From: a bacterium
GTDB taxonomy: Bacteria > Bacteroidota > Bacteroidia > B-17B0 > Aurantibacillaceae
Assembly (NCBI GenBank): GCA_027364695.1
Contig: DAHXOV010000293.1
Location: 1-6,518 of the forward strand
Length of the DNA stretch: 6,518 nt
Direction of reading: 5' to 3'
The notes under the pieces were generated by a model. It saw only the letters and a program-made list of their open reading frames with translations, ran no database searches and was not told the DNA's origin. The translations under genes and the position numbers were made by a program. This document shows positions 1-5,753 of the stretch, piece by piece. Position 1 is the stretch's first letter. Each line of letters opens with the position of its first letter.

Positions 1-1
1 T

Positions 2-172
2 GGCGGAGAGAAAGGGAAGAAGATAGGGAGCAAACAATTCAAGGATCTATTGAAGCGAACAAGTGAATTGAGTATATCCGATCAGGGTGTCTGCTTTCGG
101 GCGGAGTTTGAGCGATGGAGAGGTCAAGAGATACAAACAGATGATATAACATTATTAGGAATAGAGGTATAA
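2..172 (+). CDS. SpoIIE/PP2C-family serine phosphatase, C-terminal end only (5' partial)
   Basis: Fifty-six codons are open from the left edge to a TAA at 170-172; the start lies outside the window. The peptide begins GGEKGKKIGSKQFKDLL and ends QTDDITLLGIEV. The first motif resembles the 'DQFGGxKGKKF..K.FKxLL' block, and the DD(I/V)T..G(I/V) ending is the last beta strand of PP2C-like SpoIIE phosphatase domains. The aspartate pair (residues 48 and 49 of the fragment) matches the metal-binding aspartates near the end of this fold. Position 1 is a T, which would fit the end of a Phe codon before GG. In Bacteroidota such domains often follow sensor modules (tetratricopeptide, beta-propeller or 7TM) and dephosphorylate anti-sigma-antagonist-like partners; which sensor is present here cannot be seen. 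It is the only plus-strand gene, converging on the transporter gene with a 29-bp gap. The family call is based on short motifs only. Confidence 0.8.
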   Translation, partial: GGEKGKKIGSKQFKDLLKRTSELSISDQGVCFRAEFERWRGQEIQTDDITLLGIEV

Positions 173-201
173 ATTTTGGGGAATCACAATATTATTTATA
201 T

Positions 202-1464
202 TTACATGAGTATTCCTGCAATAGTAGCAGATAAGTAGGATGCTAATGTGCCACACAATAATGCTTTCATCCCCAATTCTGCAAGGGCTTTTCTTCTTTC
301 AGGTACTAATACACCTATACCCCCTATTTGCATGCCTACACTACTAAAGTTGGCAAAGCCACAAATAGCAATGCTTACTATCATAAGTCCTTTTTCAGTA
401 ATAACAGATACTTTATGAGAAGTAAGATTACTAAAGGCAACAAACTCGTTGATAGTTAATTTTTGCCCTAAGAGGGTAGCCACATTATTTACATCTTCTA
501 TAGGTGTGCCCATTGCCCAAGCCATAGGATAAAACAGTTTTGCAAACACCCAGTTTAAGCTTAAATCAAATTGAGAGTTAAATAAATGTCCCATTTTTAG
601 TAAAATCCAGTCTGTCATGGTGATAAGTGCAATGAACCCAATTAGCATAGCAATAACATTCATGGCTATCTTAAATCCATCTCCTGCTCCGTGAGTAATG
701 GCATCTATAAGGTTACTGTAATCGCTTTTCACGTCTAATTTTACTTTTCCCATGGTAACAGGTGTTTCTGTTTCAGGAAATACGATTTTTGAAATTACAA
801 GAGCGCCGGGGGCTGCCATTAAACTCGCCATAATGAGTTTAGGTGCCAGGTTCATTCCTGCCTGTGCTCCCATATTAGCATAAACTATTAAAATGCCTCC
901 TGCTATGCATGCTAAGCTTCCACTCATAGAAGATAAAAGTTCACTTTTTGTCATAGTGGATAAGTAGGGTCTTATCATTACCTGTGCTTCTACTTGTCCG
1001 ACAAATGCACTGGCTACATTGCTTAACGCTTCTGCTCCACTGACGCGCATGATTTTATTCATTACAAGAGCGATGGCAGAAATAATTTTTTGCATGATGC
1101 CAATGTGATACAAAATGGCCACGAGTGTAGTTACTAAGATAATTGTAGCCGTTACATTAAAGGCAAAAACAAATACATGGGGTGTTCTATAATCAACCAC
1201 TTCATTACCCGACATAGCAGCAATTCCGCCATATACAAAGTCAACACCGCTTTTTGCAAAGAGTTCTATTTTTTGCATACCCTTTCCAAGTTGCTCAAAA
1301 AATAATTGTACAAATTTTATTTTCATAATAGATATGGCAATAATTGCTTGCAAAACCAGACCGCTTGTTACCAGTCTGTAATTGATTTTCTTTTTATTAT
1401 TGGAAAATAAGTAAGCAATACTAAGTATGAGCATAATACCAATAAATCCTGTGAATCTTTCCAT
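202..1464 (-). CDS. nupC: CNT-family concentrative nucleoside transporter (NupC-like)
   Basis: This 420-residue inner-membrane protein belongs to the concentrative nucleoside transporter family, which takes up nucleosides with H+ or Na+. The length is typical for a bacterial CNT. Several hydrophobic segments are visible, including residues about 4-20, 32-50, 97-120, 184-197, 265-286 and 358-372. Family signatures are GQVEAQ (residues 156-161), in the place of the base-contacting GQ(T/S)E motif, NEFVAF (339-344), and GFANFSSVGMQIGG (369-382), whose Asn and Ser contact ribose in CNT structures. The Val in GQVE departs from the usual Thr/Ser, so base preference may differ. The reading frame extends one codon upstream to a TTG, but the ATG at 1464 is the better start. 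A weak promoter-like pair, TTTC (1510-1513) and TACCTTTC (1482-1489) spaced 20 bp apart, lies just upstream; both miss the Bacteroidota consensus by one base. The gene follows the rpoD terminator, so it is probably transcribed on its own. Na+ versus H+ coupling and substrate cannot be read with certainty. Confidence 0.9.
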   Translation of the reverse strand: MERFTGFIGIMLILSIAYLFSNNKKKINYRLVTSGLVLQAIIAISIMKIKFVQLFFEQLGKGMQKIELFAKSGVDFVYGGIAAMSGNEVVDYRTPHVFVFAFNVTATIILVTTLVAILYHIGIMQKIISAIALVMNKIMRVSGAEALSNVASAFVGQVEAQVMIRPYLSTMTKSELLSSMSGSLACIAGGILIVYANMGAQAGMNLAPKLIMASLMAAPGALVISKIVFPETETPVTMGKVKLDVKSDYSNLIDAITHGAGDGFKIAMNVIAMLIGFIALITMTDWILLKMGHLFNSQFDLSLNWVFAKLFYPMAWAMGTPIEDVNNVATLLGQKLTINEFVAFSNLTSHKVSVITEKGLMIVSIAICGFANFSSVGMQIGGIGVLVPERRKALAELGMKALLCGTLASYLSATIAGILM

Positions 1465-1525
1465 CAAAAATTATTTTGGCTGAAAGGTAATTAGAAAAAA
1501 TGTTTTTTTGAAACTGATTCCATGT

Positions 1526-1566
1526 ATAAAAAAATAAAAAAGCCCTTTGAATTTCAAAGGGCTTTT
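1526..1566 (-). terminator. Strong intrinsic terminator of rpoD
   Basis: A perfect 13-bp inverted repeat (1538-1550 and 1554-1566) with a 3-base loop has the core AGCCCTTTGA / TCAAAGGGCT. On the minus strand it is followed by a long T-rich run (1526-1541). It begins 22 bp after the rpoD stop codon and points in the direction of rpoD transcription. The plus-strand side lacks a comparable T run, so it probably works mainly on the minus strand. It separates rpoD from the nucleoside transporter gene. Confidence 0.92.
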
Positions 1567-1588
1567 GACAACTTTATCTGCTACAATT

Positions 1589-2452
1589 TTATCCTAAATA
1601 AGGTAATAGCAGTTTGCTTCTGGAGCTATGTCTCAATCTTCTTATAGCTTTTTCTTTAATCTGTCTTACTCTTTCTCTGGTGAGATTGAACTTGTCGCCA
1701 ATTTCTTCCAATGTCAATGGATGCGCTACTCCTATTCCATAAAACAATTTAATGACATCTCTTTCTCTTTCTGTAAGAGTAGAGAGCGCCCTATCCACTT
1801 CTCTTTCTAATGATTCTTTCATCAGGAGTGTATCAGCGCTGGGCGAATCGCTATTAGGGATAACTTCTACCAAGGTGCTTTCTTCTCCTGTAATGAGTGG
1901 TGCGTCTATGCTGATATGCTTGCCGCTAACCCTCAATGTATCAGCCACTTTTTCTACAGGTATATCCGTGGCTTCTGCTAATTCTTCGGTACTGGGTTCT
2001 CTTTCATGCTCTTGTTCTAACTTGGAATATGCTTTGTTAATTTTGTTGAGAGAGCCTACTTGATTGAGGGGTAGGCGTACGATGCGAGATTGCTCTGCTA
2101 ATGCTTGTAAAATGGATTGACGAATCCACCAAACGGCGTAGGATATAAATTTAAATCCCCTGGTTTCGTCAAAGCGACGGGCGGCTTTAATGAGCCCAAG
2201 GTTTCCTTCGTTGATGAGGTCAGGCAAACTTAACCCTTGGTTTTGATATTGCTTAGCTACTGATACTACGAAGCGCAGGTTAGCACGAGTAAGTTTTTCC
2301 AATGATTTTTCATCGCCCTCTTTAATTCTTTTAGCCAGTTGTACTTCTTCTTCGGCGGTGATGAGTTCTTCTTTTCCTATTTCCTGTAAGTATTTATCTA
2401 GAGAAGCACTTTCACGATTGGTAATAGATTTAGTAATTTTCAGTTGTCTCAT
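1589..2452 (-). CDS. rpoD: Primary (group 1) RNA polymerase sigma factor, Bacteroidota type
   Basis: This 287-residue sigma-70 factor directs RNA polymerase to housekeeping promoters. It lacks the long region 1.1 and the non-conserved insert of proteobacterial RpoD, as is usual for the primary sigma factor of Bacteroidota. Region 1.2 spans about residues 17-55 ([10 protein letters not shown]). Region 2 spans about 57-125 and contains [20 protein letters not shown] (core binding) and [13 protein letters not shown] (-10-type element recognition and melting). Region 3 follows from about 126 to 200 (SRIVRLPLN, then [10 protein letters not shown]). Region 4 spans about 215-287, with the helix-turn-helix [20 protein letters not shown] (247-266). 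The ATG at 2452 gives the expected N-terminus, [14 protein letters not shown]. In this phylum the primary sigma factor recognises about -33 TTTG and -7 TAnnTTTG. The gene ends at a strong intrinsic terminator and has a 91-bp gap upstream, so it is probably a single-gene unit. Complete, with no missing region seen. Confidence 0.97.
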   Translation of the reverse strand: MRQLKITKSITNRESASLDKYLQEIGKEELITAEEEVQLAKRIKEGDEKSLEKLTRANLRFVVSVAKQYQNQGLSLPDLINEGNLGLIKAARRFDETRGFKFISYAVWWIRQSILQALAEQSRIVRLPLNQVGSLNKINKAYSKLEQEHEREPSTEELAEATDIPVEKVADTLRVSGKHISIDAPLITGEESTLVEVIPNSDSPSADTLLMKESLEREVDRALSTLTERERDVIKLFYGIGVAHPLTLEEIGDKFNLTRERVRQIKEKAIRRLRHSSRSKLLLPYLG

Positions 2453-2475
2453 AATATTGGGTTTTATTGGTTTTC

Positions 2476-2498
2476 ATCTTGAATATAACGAACAAGAT
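2476..2498. repeat. Short inverted repeat in the rpoD leader/promoter region
   Basis: ATCTTG (2476-2481) and CAAGAT (2493-2498) form a perfect 6-bp inverted repeat around an 11-base AT-rich spacer, 23 to 46 bases upstream of the rpoD start codon. It could be an operator half-site pair or a weak leader hairpin, but in DNA this AT-rich a 6-bp repeat can arise by chance. No clear TTTG / TAnnTTTG promoter was found in this gap; TATCTTG (read on the minus strand, overlapping the right arm) is the nearest partial match. Confidence 0.3.
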
Positions 2499-2509
2499 AT
2501 TAAAATGTT

Positions 2510-2545
2510 ACATAAAAAATAAAAAAATCTAATAAAAAAGATTTT
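2510..2545 (-). terminator. Probable weak intrinsic terminator of the deoxyhypusine synthase-like gene
   Basis: On the minus strand AAAATCT (2545-2539) and AGATTTT (2530-2524) can form a 7-bp stem with an 8-base loop, followed by a T-rich run (2523-2511). The stem overlaps the stop codon of the gene it would end. It is almost all A-T pairs, so it is much weaker than the rpoD terminator, and some transcription may run on into rpoD. Confidence 0.45.
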
Positions 2546-3518
2546 ACCAATCTAAAATATAGGCAAAAACAAGTGGTGCTACTATGGTGGCGTCTGATTC
2601 TATAATGAATTTTGGGGTATCAATACCTAATTTGCCCCATGTTATTTTTTCATTGGGTACTGCTCCGCTATAAGAGCCGTAAGAGGTAGTGCTATCAGAT
2701 ATTTGACAGAAATAACTCCAAAAAGGAACATCGTGCCATTCCAGGTCTTGATACATCATTGGTACAACACAAATAGGAAAGTCGCCTGCTATGCCTCCTC
2801 CTATCTGAAAGAAGCCCACGCCTTTACTACTTGAATTTTTTCTGTACCAATCGGAGAGCCATACCATATATTCTATTCCACTTTTGACAGTGCTGGCTTT
2901 GAGTTCGTTTTTGATAACATAAGAAGCAAATATATTACCTAGTGTAGAATCTTCCCATCCCCCCACTACAATGGGTAAATTTTTTTCAGCAGCGGCTACC
3001 ATCCAACTGTCTTTTGGATCTATTTCATAGTATTGTTTAAGTATGCCACTTTTAATAAGTTGGTACATATATTCGTGTGGAAGATATCTCTCATTGTTGG
3101 TTTCTGCTTTTTTCCAAAGTTCGAAAATATGTTTTTGTAACCTGCGAAAGGCTTCTTCTTCAGGTATGCAGGTATCTGTTACTCTATTTAATCCTTGCTC
3201 TAAAAGTTCCCATTCCTGTTGTGGGCTAAGGTCTCTATAATCAGGAATTCGTTTGTAATGAGTGTGTGCTACCAGGTTCATGAGGTCTTCTTCCAGATTC
3301 GCACCTGTACAGGAAATAATATGAACCTTGTCTTGTCTAATCATCTCTGCTAAGGATACCCCTAATTCAGCTGTGCTCATAGCGCCTGCAAGTGAAATGA
3401 GCATTTTCCCACCTTCGTTAAGATGTTGCTCATAAGCTTTGGCAGCGTCTTTTAGGGCGGCGGCATTGAAATGACGATAGTGATATTCAATAAATTGAGA
3501 AACATGTCCTTTCTTCAT
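2544..3518 (-). CDS. Deoxyhypusine synthase-family protein (bacterial homologue, substrate unknown)
   Basis: This 324-residue cytoplasmic protein matches the NAD-dependent deoxyhypusine synthase (DHS) family across its length. Seen here: LISLAGAMSTAELGVSLAEM (residues 41-60) and HIISCTGANLEEDL (66-79), the NAD-binding strands of the Rossmann-like core; VVGGWEDSTLGN (184-195); FFQIGGGIAGDFPICV (236-251); and SGAVPNEKITWGKL (284-297). Lys296 in WGK aligns with the lysine that forms the enzyme-butylamine intermediate in eukaryotic DHS (WGKI), so the enzyme is probably active. Eukaryotic DHS modifies eIF5A, which bacteria lack, so the acceptor must be something else. Plant homospermidine synthase evolved from DHS, so aminobutyl transfer to a polyamine is a reasonable inference. 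The frame also allows a TTG start at 3539 (7 codons longer), but that codon lies inside a promoter-like TAATTTTG, and the N-terminus KKGHVSQFIEYHYRHFNAAAL fits the family from the ATG. It stands alone between tsaE and rpoD. Confidence 0.9.
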   Translation of the reverse strand: MKKGHVSQFIEYHYRHFNAAALKDAAKAYEQHLNEGGKMLISLAGAMSTAELGVSLAEMIRQDKVHIISCTGANLEEDLMNLVAHTHYKRIPDYRDLSPQQEWELLEQGLNRVTDTCIPEEEAFRRLQKHIFELWKKAETNNERYLPHEYMYQLIKSGILKQYYEIDPKDSWMVAAAEKNLPIVVGGWEDSTLGNIFASYVIKNELKASTVKSGIEYMVWLSDWYRKNSSSKGVGFFQIGGGIAGDFPICVVPMMYQDLEWHDVPFWSYFCQISDSTTSYGSYSGAVPNEKITWGKLGIDTPKFIIESDATIVAPLVFAYILDW

Positions 3519-3536
3519 GGGCTTTATTTTTGCTTG

Positions 3537-3544
3537 CAAAATTA
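3537..3544 (-). promoter_or_regulatory. Candidate -7 promoter element (TAnnTTTG) of the deoxyhypusine synthase-like gene
   Basis: The minus strand reads TAATTTTG at 3544-3537, an exact match to the Bacteroidota -7 consensus TAnnTTTG. It sits 18 bases upstream of the ATG at 3518, leaving a short leader. No TTTG -33 element is found at the usual 19-21 base distance, so the match is incomplete. If real, the first transcribed base lies after the TTG codon at 3539-3537, which excludes that codon as the start. Confidence 0.4.
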
Positions 3545-3618
3545 GAAATTATTTATCTTTTTTGGGATGTAGATGAAAATTTAATATTCACTTACTTTCA
3601 AAAATTTATCCGTTAACC

Positions 3619-4086
3619 CTATAATAAAAAAGTTGTTTCAGAAGCAAAATAAAGGTGCACTTCTCTGGTCATACTTTTTTGGTCTGATTCAATTGTAATG
3701 ATAAGCATTTTTTCATGTAAAGATGTTTGGTCTTTCAGTATTCTTTGGGCTATATTTGGCCATTCTATATAACAATACGCTCCGGAGTATAGGATTTCTT
3801 CCAAACCAATATTTTTTAATTCATCTGTATTTTTGATTCTGTAAAGATCGAAGTGGTATATTTTCCCCTTTGGATAGTGGTACTCATGTAATATGGAAAA
3901 GCTGGGGCTTGTAATAGGCTCTTTGACTCCTAATGCCCTTCCCATTGCCTGCACCAGTGCTGTCTTTCCTGAGCCTAAATTTCCTTTGAGTAAAAAAATA
4001 CTTGCTTGTGGGAATTCTCTTAGAATAAATTCGGTAGCGCTTTGCCAGTCATCTTTCTCCTTTACTATGTAGGTAAATGTCTTCAT
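3619..4086 (-). CDS. tsaE: tRNA threonylcarbamoyladenosine biosynthesis ATPase TsaE
   Basis: This 155-residue cytoplasmic P-loop ATPase works with TsaB, TsaC/TsaC2 and TsaD to make the t6A modification at position 37 of ANN-decoding tRNAs, resetting the TsaB-TsaD complex between cycles. Visible motifs are Walker A GNLGSGKT (residues 35-42), the switch-like block ITSPSFSILHEYHY (58-71), HFDLYRI (78-84) with the conserved aspartate at 80, and the YIEWP box (107-111) with the conserved Glu108 and Trp109. The length is normal for the family. Its ATG (4086-4084) overlaps the porX stop codon TGA in an ATGA arrangement, so it is very likely translated by coupling from porX mRNA. It ends with TAG, and no convincing terminator is seen in the 100-bp gap after it. 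Confidence 0.96.
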   Translation of the reverse strand: MKTFTYIVKEKDDWQSATEFILREFPQASIFLLKGNLGSGKTALVQAMGRALGVKEPITSPSFSILHEYHYPKGKIYHFDLYRIKNTDELKNIGLEEILYSGAYCYIEWPNIAQRILKDQTSLHEKMLIITIESDQKSMTREVHLYFASETTFLL

Positions 4087-5642
4087 CGCGGGATTAAGCT
4101 AATATAAGGAATAAGCATTTCTTCTAAGCTAATGCCTCCGTGCTGAAATGTATTTTTATACAGGTTAACATAATGCCCATAGTTATTGGGATAAATAAAA
4201 AATCCGTATTCTTTTGCAAATATAAATCTGGAACTGGGGTGTAGTTTGGGTAAAAATACCTCTGATGGGTTTTTGTATTCAATTACTTCTTTGTAGGAGT
4301 ATTCCAGTGCTTTGCCTTGCTTGTACCTTAAATTGGTATTGACGCTTTTGTCTCCGAGTACTTTGATAGGTTCTTTTACATGTACGGTGCCGTGGTCAGT
4401 AGTGATGATCATAGGTATTCTTTTTTCACTCAGCTGCTTGAGTATTTCAAACAGTGGTGAATGTATAAACCAGGATTTTGTGATACTACGGTAAGCAGAT
4501 TCATCTTCGGCAAGCTCTTTGATAATTTCCATTTCTGTGCGGGCATGACTAAGCATATCTACAAAGTTATAGACGATGATATTGAGAGGATTATTTAAAA
4601 GTTGTGTCAATGTTTCTATAAGTTTTTTGGCGGCATTGTGATGGGTAATTTTATTGAATGAAAATTTTAATTCTTTTCCCATTAATCTTTTCAATTGTGC
4701 TTGCAAAAGATTTTCTTCATATAGATTTTTTCCTCCTTCGTCTTCATCGTTACTCCACCATTGTGGATATGTTTTTTCTATTTCAGAGGGCAGTAATCCT
4801 GCAAATAGAGAATTTCGGGCATACTGGGTAGTGGTGGGTAAAATACTATAGTAAATCTCTTCATTTTCTACTTTATAGTATTCTGACAAAATGGGTTCAA
4901 TAATTTTCCACTGGTCATACCTAAGATTATCAATGAGTATAAAAAACAAAGCGCTTTCAGAATGAATGCGATGTAAAAATTTATTTTTAATGAGCGTATG
5001 GCTCATAGTAGGGACATCATGGGTTTTTTTATGCAGCCATGCGGTGTAATTTTTTTCAATAAATTTCGCAAATTCTTTATTTGCTTCTTGTTTTTGAGTG
5101 TAGAGCACTTCTCCTATACTTTTATCTTCTGATGCATCTAGCTGGATATCCCAGAATGCAATTTTTTTATACACATCTATCCATGCTTGCCATGAATTAG
5201 CTGCCATGATTCCATTCATAATGTCCATGAATTCTTGGCGATAGGATTGTGTTGTGCTTTCTGTAATGAGTTTTTTATTTTCTAATACTTTTTTTAAAGA
5301 TAATAATACCTGGTTAGGATTGATAGGCTTAATGAGGTAATCAGCAATTTGTCTGCCAATAGCCGTGTCCATAATATATTCTTCTTCACTTTTTGTGATC
5401 ATTATTACAGGAATGGAAGCGTTTGCTTTTTTTATTTTTTGTAATGTATCTAATCCACTTAGCCCTGGCATATTTTCATCCAGTAGCACGACATCAATTT
5501 GTTTATCTTGATGGATGATTTCTATCGCTTCGTCTCCACTGACAGCAGTAATAACATCGTAGTTTTTATTTTGTAAAAAAAGTATATGTGGCTTTAGTAT
5601 TTCTATTTCATCATCGGTCCACAGTATTTTGAATTTATTCAT
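4083..5642 (-). CDS. porX: PorX-type response regulator with PglZ-like phosphatase domain
   Basis: This 519-residue soluble protein has the PorX architecture. Residues about 5-120 are a CheY-like receiver with the acidic pair Asp10/Asp11, phospho-acceptor Asp55 (VVLLDENMPG), Thr83 and Lys105 (LIKP). Residues about 130-225 form a helical linker. Residues about 230-519 are an alkaline-phosphatase-superfamily (PglZ-like) domain. Likely metal and nucleophile residues are Asp238 (ILIDNLRYDQW), Thr271 in LPTTTQYARN, Asp362 and His366 (VDMLSHA), Asp416 and His417 (TTDHG), and His501 (QHGG). All are present, so the domain looks catalytically intact. In Porphyromonas gingivalis, PorX is phosphorylated by the kinase PorY, binds the T9SS protein PorL and affects T9SS gene expression through SigP; its PglZ domain is a zinc phosphodiesterase. 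There is no DNA-binding domain, so direct promoter control is not expected. The gene overlaps tsaE by 4 bp and lies 111 bp downstream of a T9SS cargo gene. No PorY-like kinase is in the window. Confidence 0.95.
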   Translation of the reverse strand: MNKFKILWTDDEIEILKPHILFLQNKNYDVITAVSGDEAIEIIHQDKQIDVVLLDENMPGLSGLDTLQKIKKANASIPVIMITKSEEEYIMDTAIGRQIADYLIKPINPNQVLLSLKKVLENKKLITESTTQSYRQEFMDIMNGIMAANSWQAWIDVYKKIAFWDIQLDASEDKSIGEVLYTQKQEANKEFAKFIEKNYTAWLHKKTHDVPTMSHTLIKNKFLHRIHSESALFFILIDNLRYDQWKIIEPILSEYYKVENEEIYYSILPTTTQYARNSLFAGLLPSEIEKTYPQWWSNDEDEGGKNLYEENLLQAQLKRLMGKELKFSFNKITHHNAAKKLIETLTQLLNNPLNIIVYNFVDMLSHARTEMEIIKELAEDESAYRSITKSWFIHSPLFEILKQLSEKRIPMIITTDHGTVHVKEPIKVLGDKSVNTNLRYKQGKALEYSYKEVIEYKNPSEVFLPKLHPSSRFIFAKEYGFFIYPNNYGHYVNLYKNTFQHGGISLEEMLIPYISLIPR

Positions 5643-5703
5643 AAATATTTAATTTTTGTAATAATATATACGACCAAAAAAGTATTTTATTCCTTAAAGA
5701 ATA

Positions 5704-5743
5704 TTAAAAAACAAAACTTAAGAACTTAACACTTATCTTAAGC
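5704..5743 (-). terminator. Possible weak terminator after the T9SS cargo gene
   Basis: On the minus strand CTTAAGA (5742-5736) and TCTTAAG (5723-5717) can form a 7-bp stem with a 12-base loop, followed by a T-rich stretch (5716-5706). It begins 11 bp after the stop codon. The stem has only two G-C pairs, and the loop contains a further TTAAG copy that allows alternative pairing. A true terminator here would separate the cargo gene from porX; a weak one would allow read-through. Confidence 0.3.
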
Positions 5744-5753
5744 AGGTAGGAGT

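Noticed and set aside
1465..1467. TTG as the start of the nucleoside transporter gene
   Set aside because: The next codon is ATG, the preferred start; TTG would add a single residue with no support.
1482..1513. TTTC-N20-TACCTTTC as the nucleoside transporter promoter
   Set aside because: Both elements miss the Bacteroidota consensus (TTTG, TAnnTTTG) at the final G, so I mention it in the gene entry but do not call it.
1628..2063. Plus-strand open frames of 60 and 103 codons opposite rpoD
   Set aside because: They lie entirely antisense to the well-conserved rpoD gene, have Ser/Leu/Phe-rich shadow composition and resemble no known family.
3043..3240. Plus-strand 65-codon frame opposite the deoxyhypusine synthase-like gene
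   Set aside because: It is antisense to a clear conserved gene, has no recognisable motif and has no supported start.
3541..3618. Terminator for the porX-tsaE pair
   Set aside because: The gap is AT-rich, but I found no stem with a T run on the minus strand good enough to call.
4312..4851. Plus-strand 60- and 65-codon frames opposite porX
   Set aside because: They are antisense shadows of the PglZ-like domain coding sequence; nothing suggests they are real genes.
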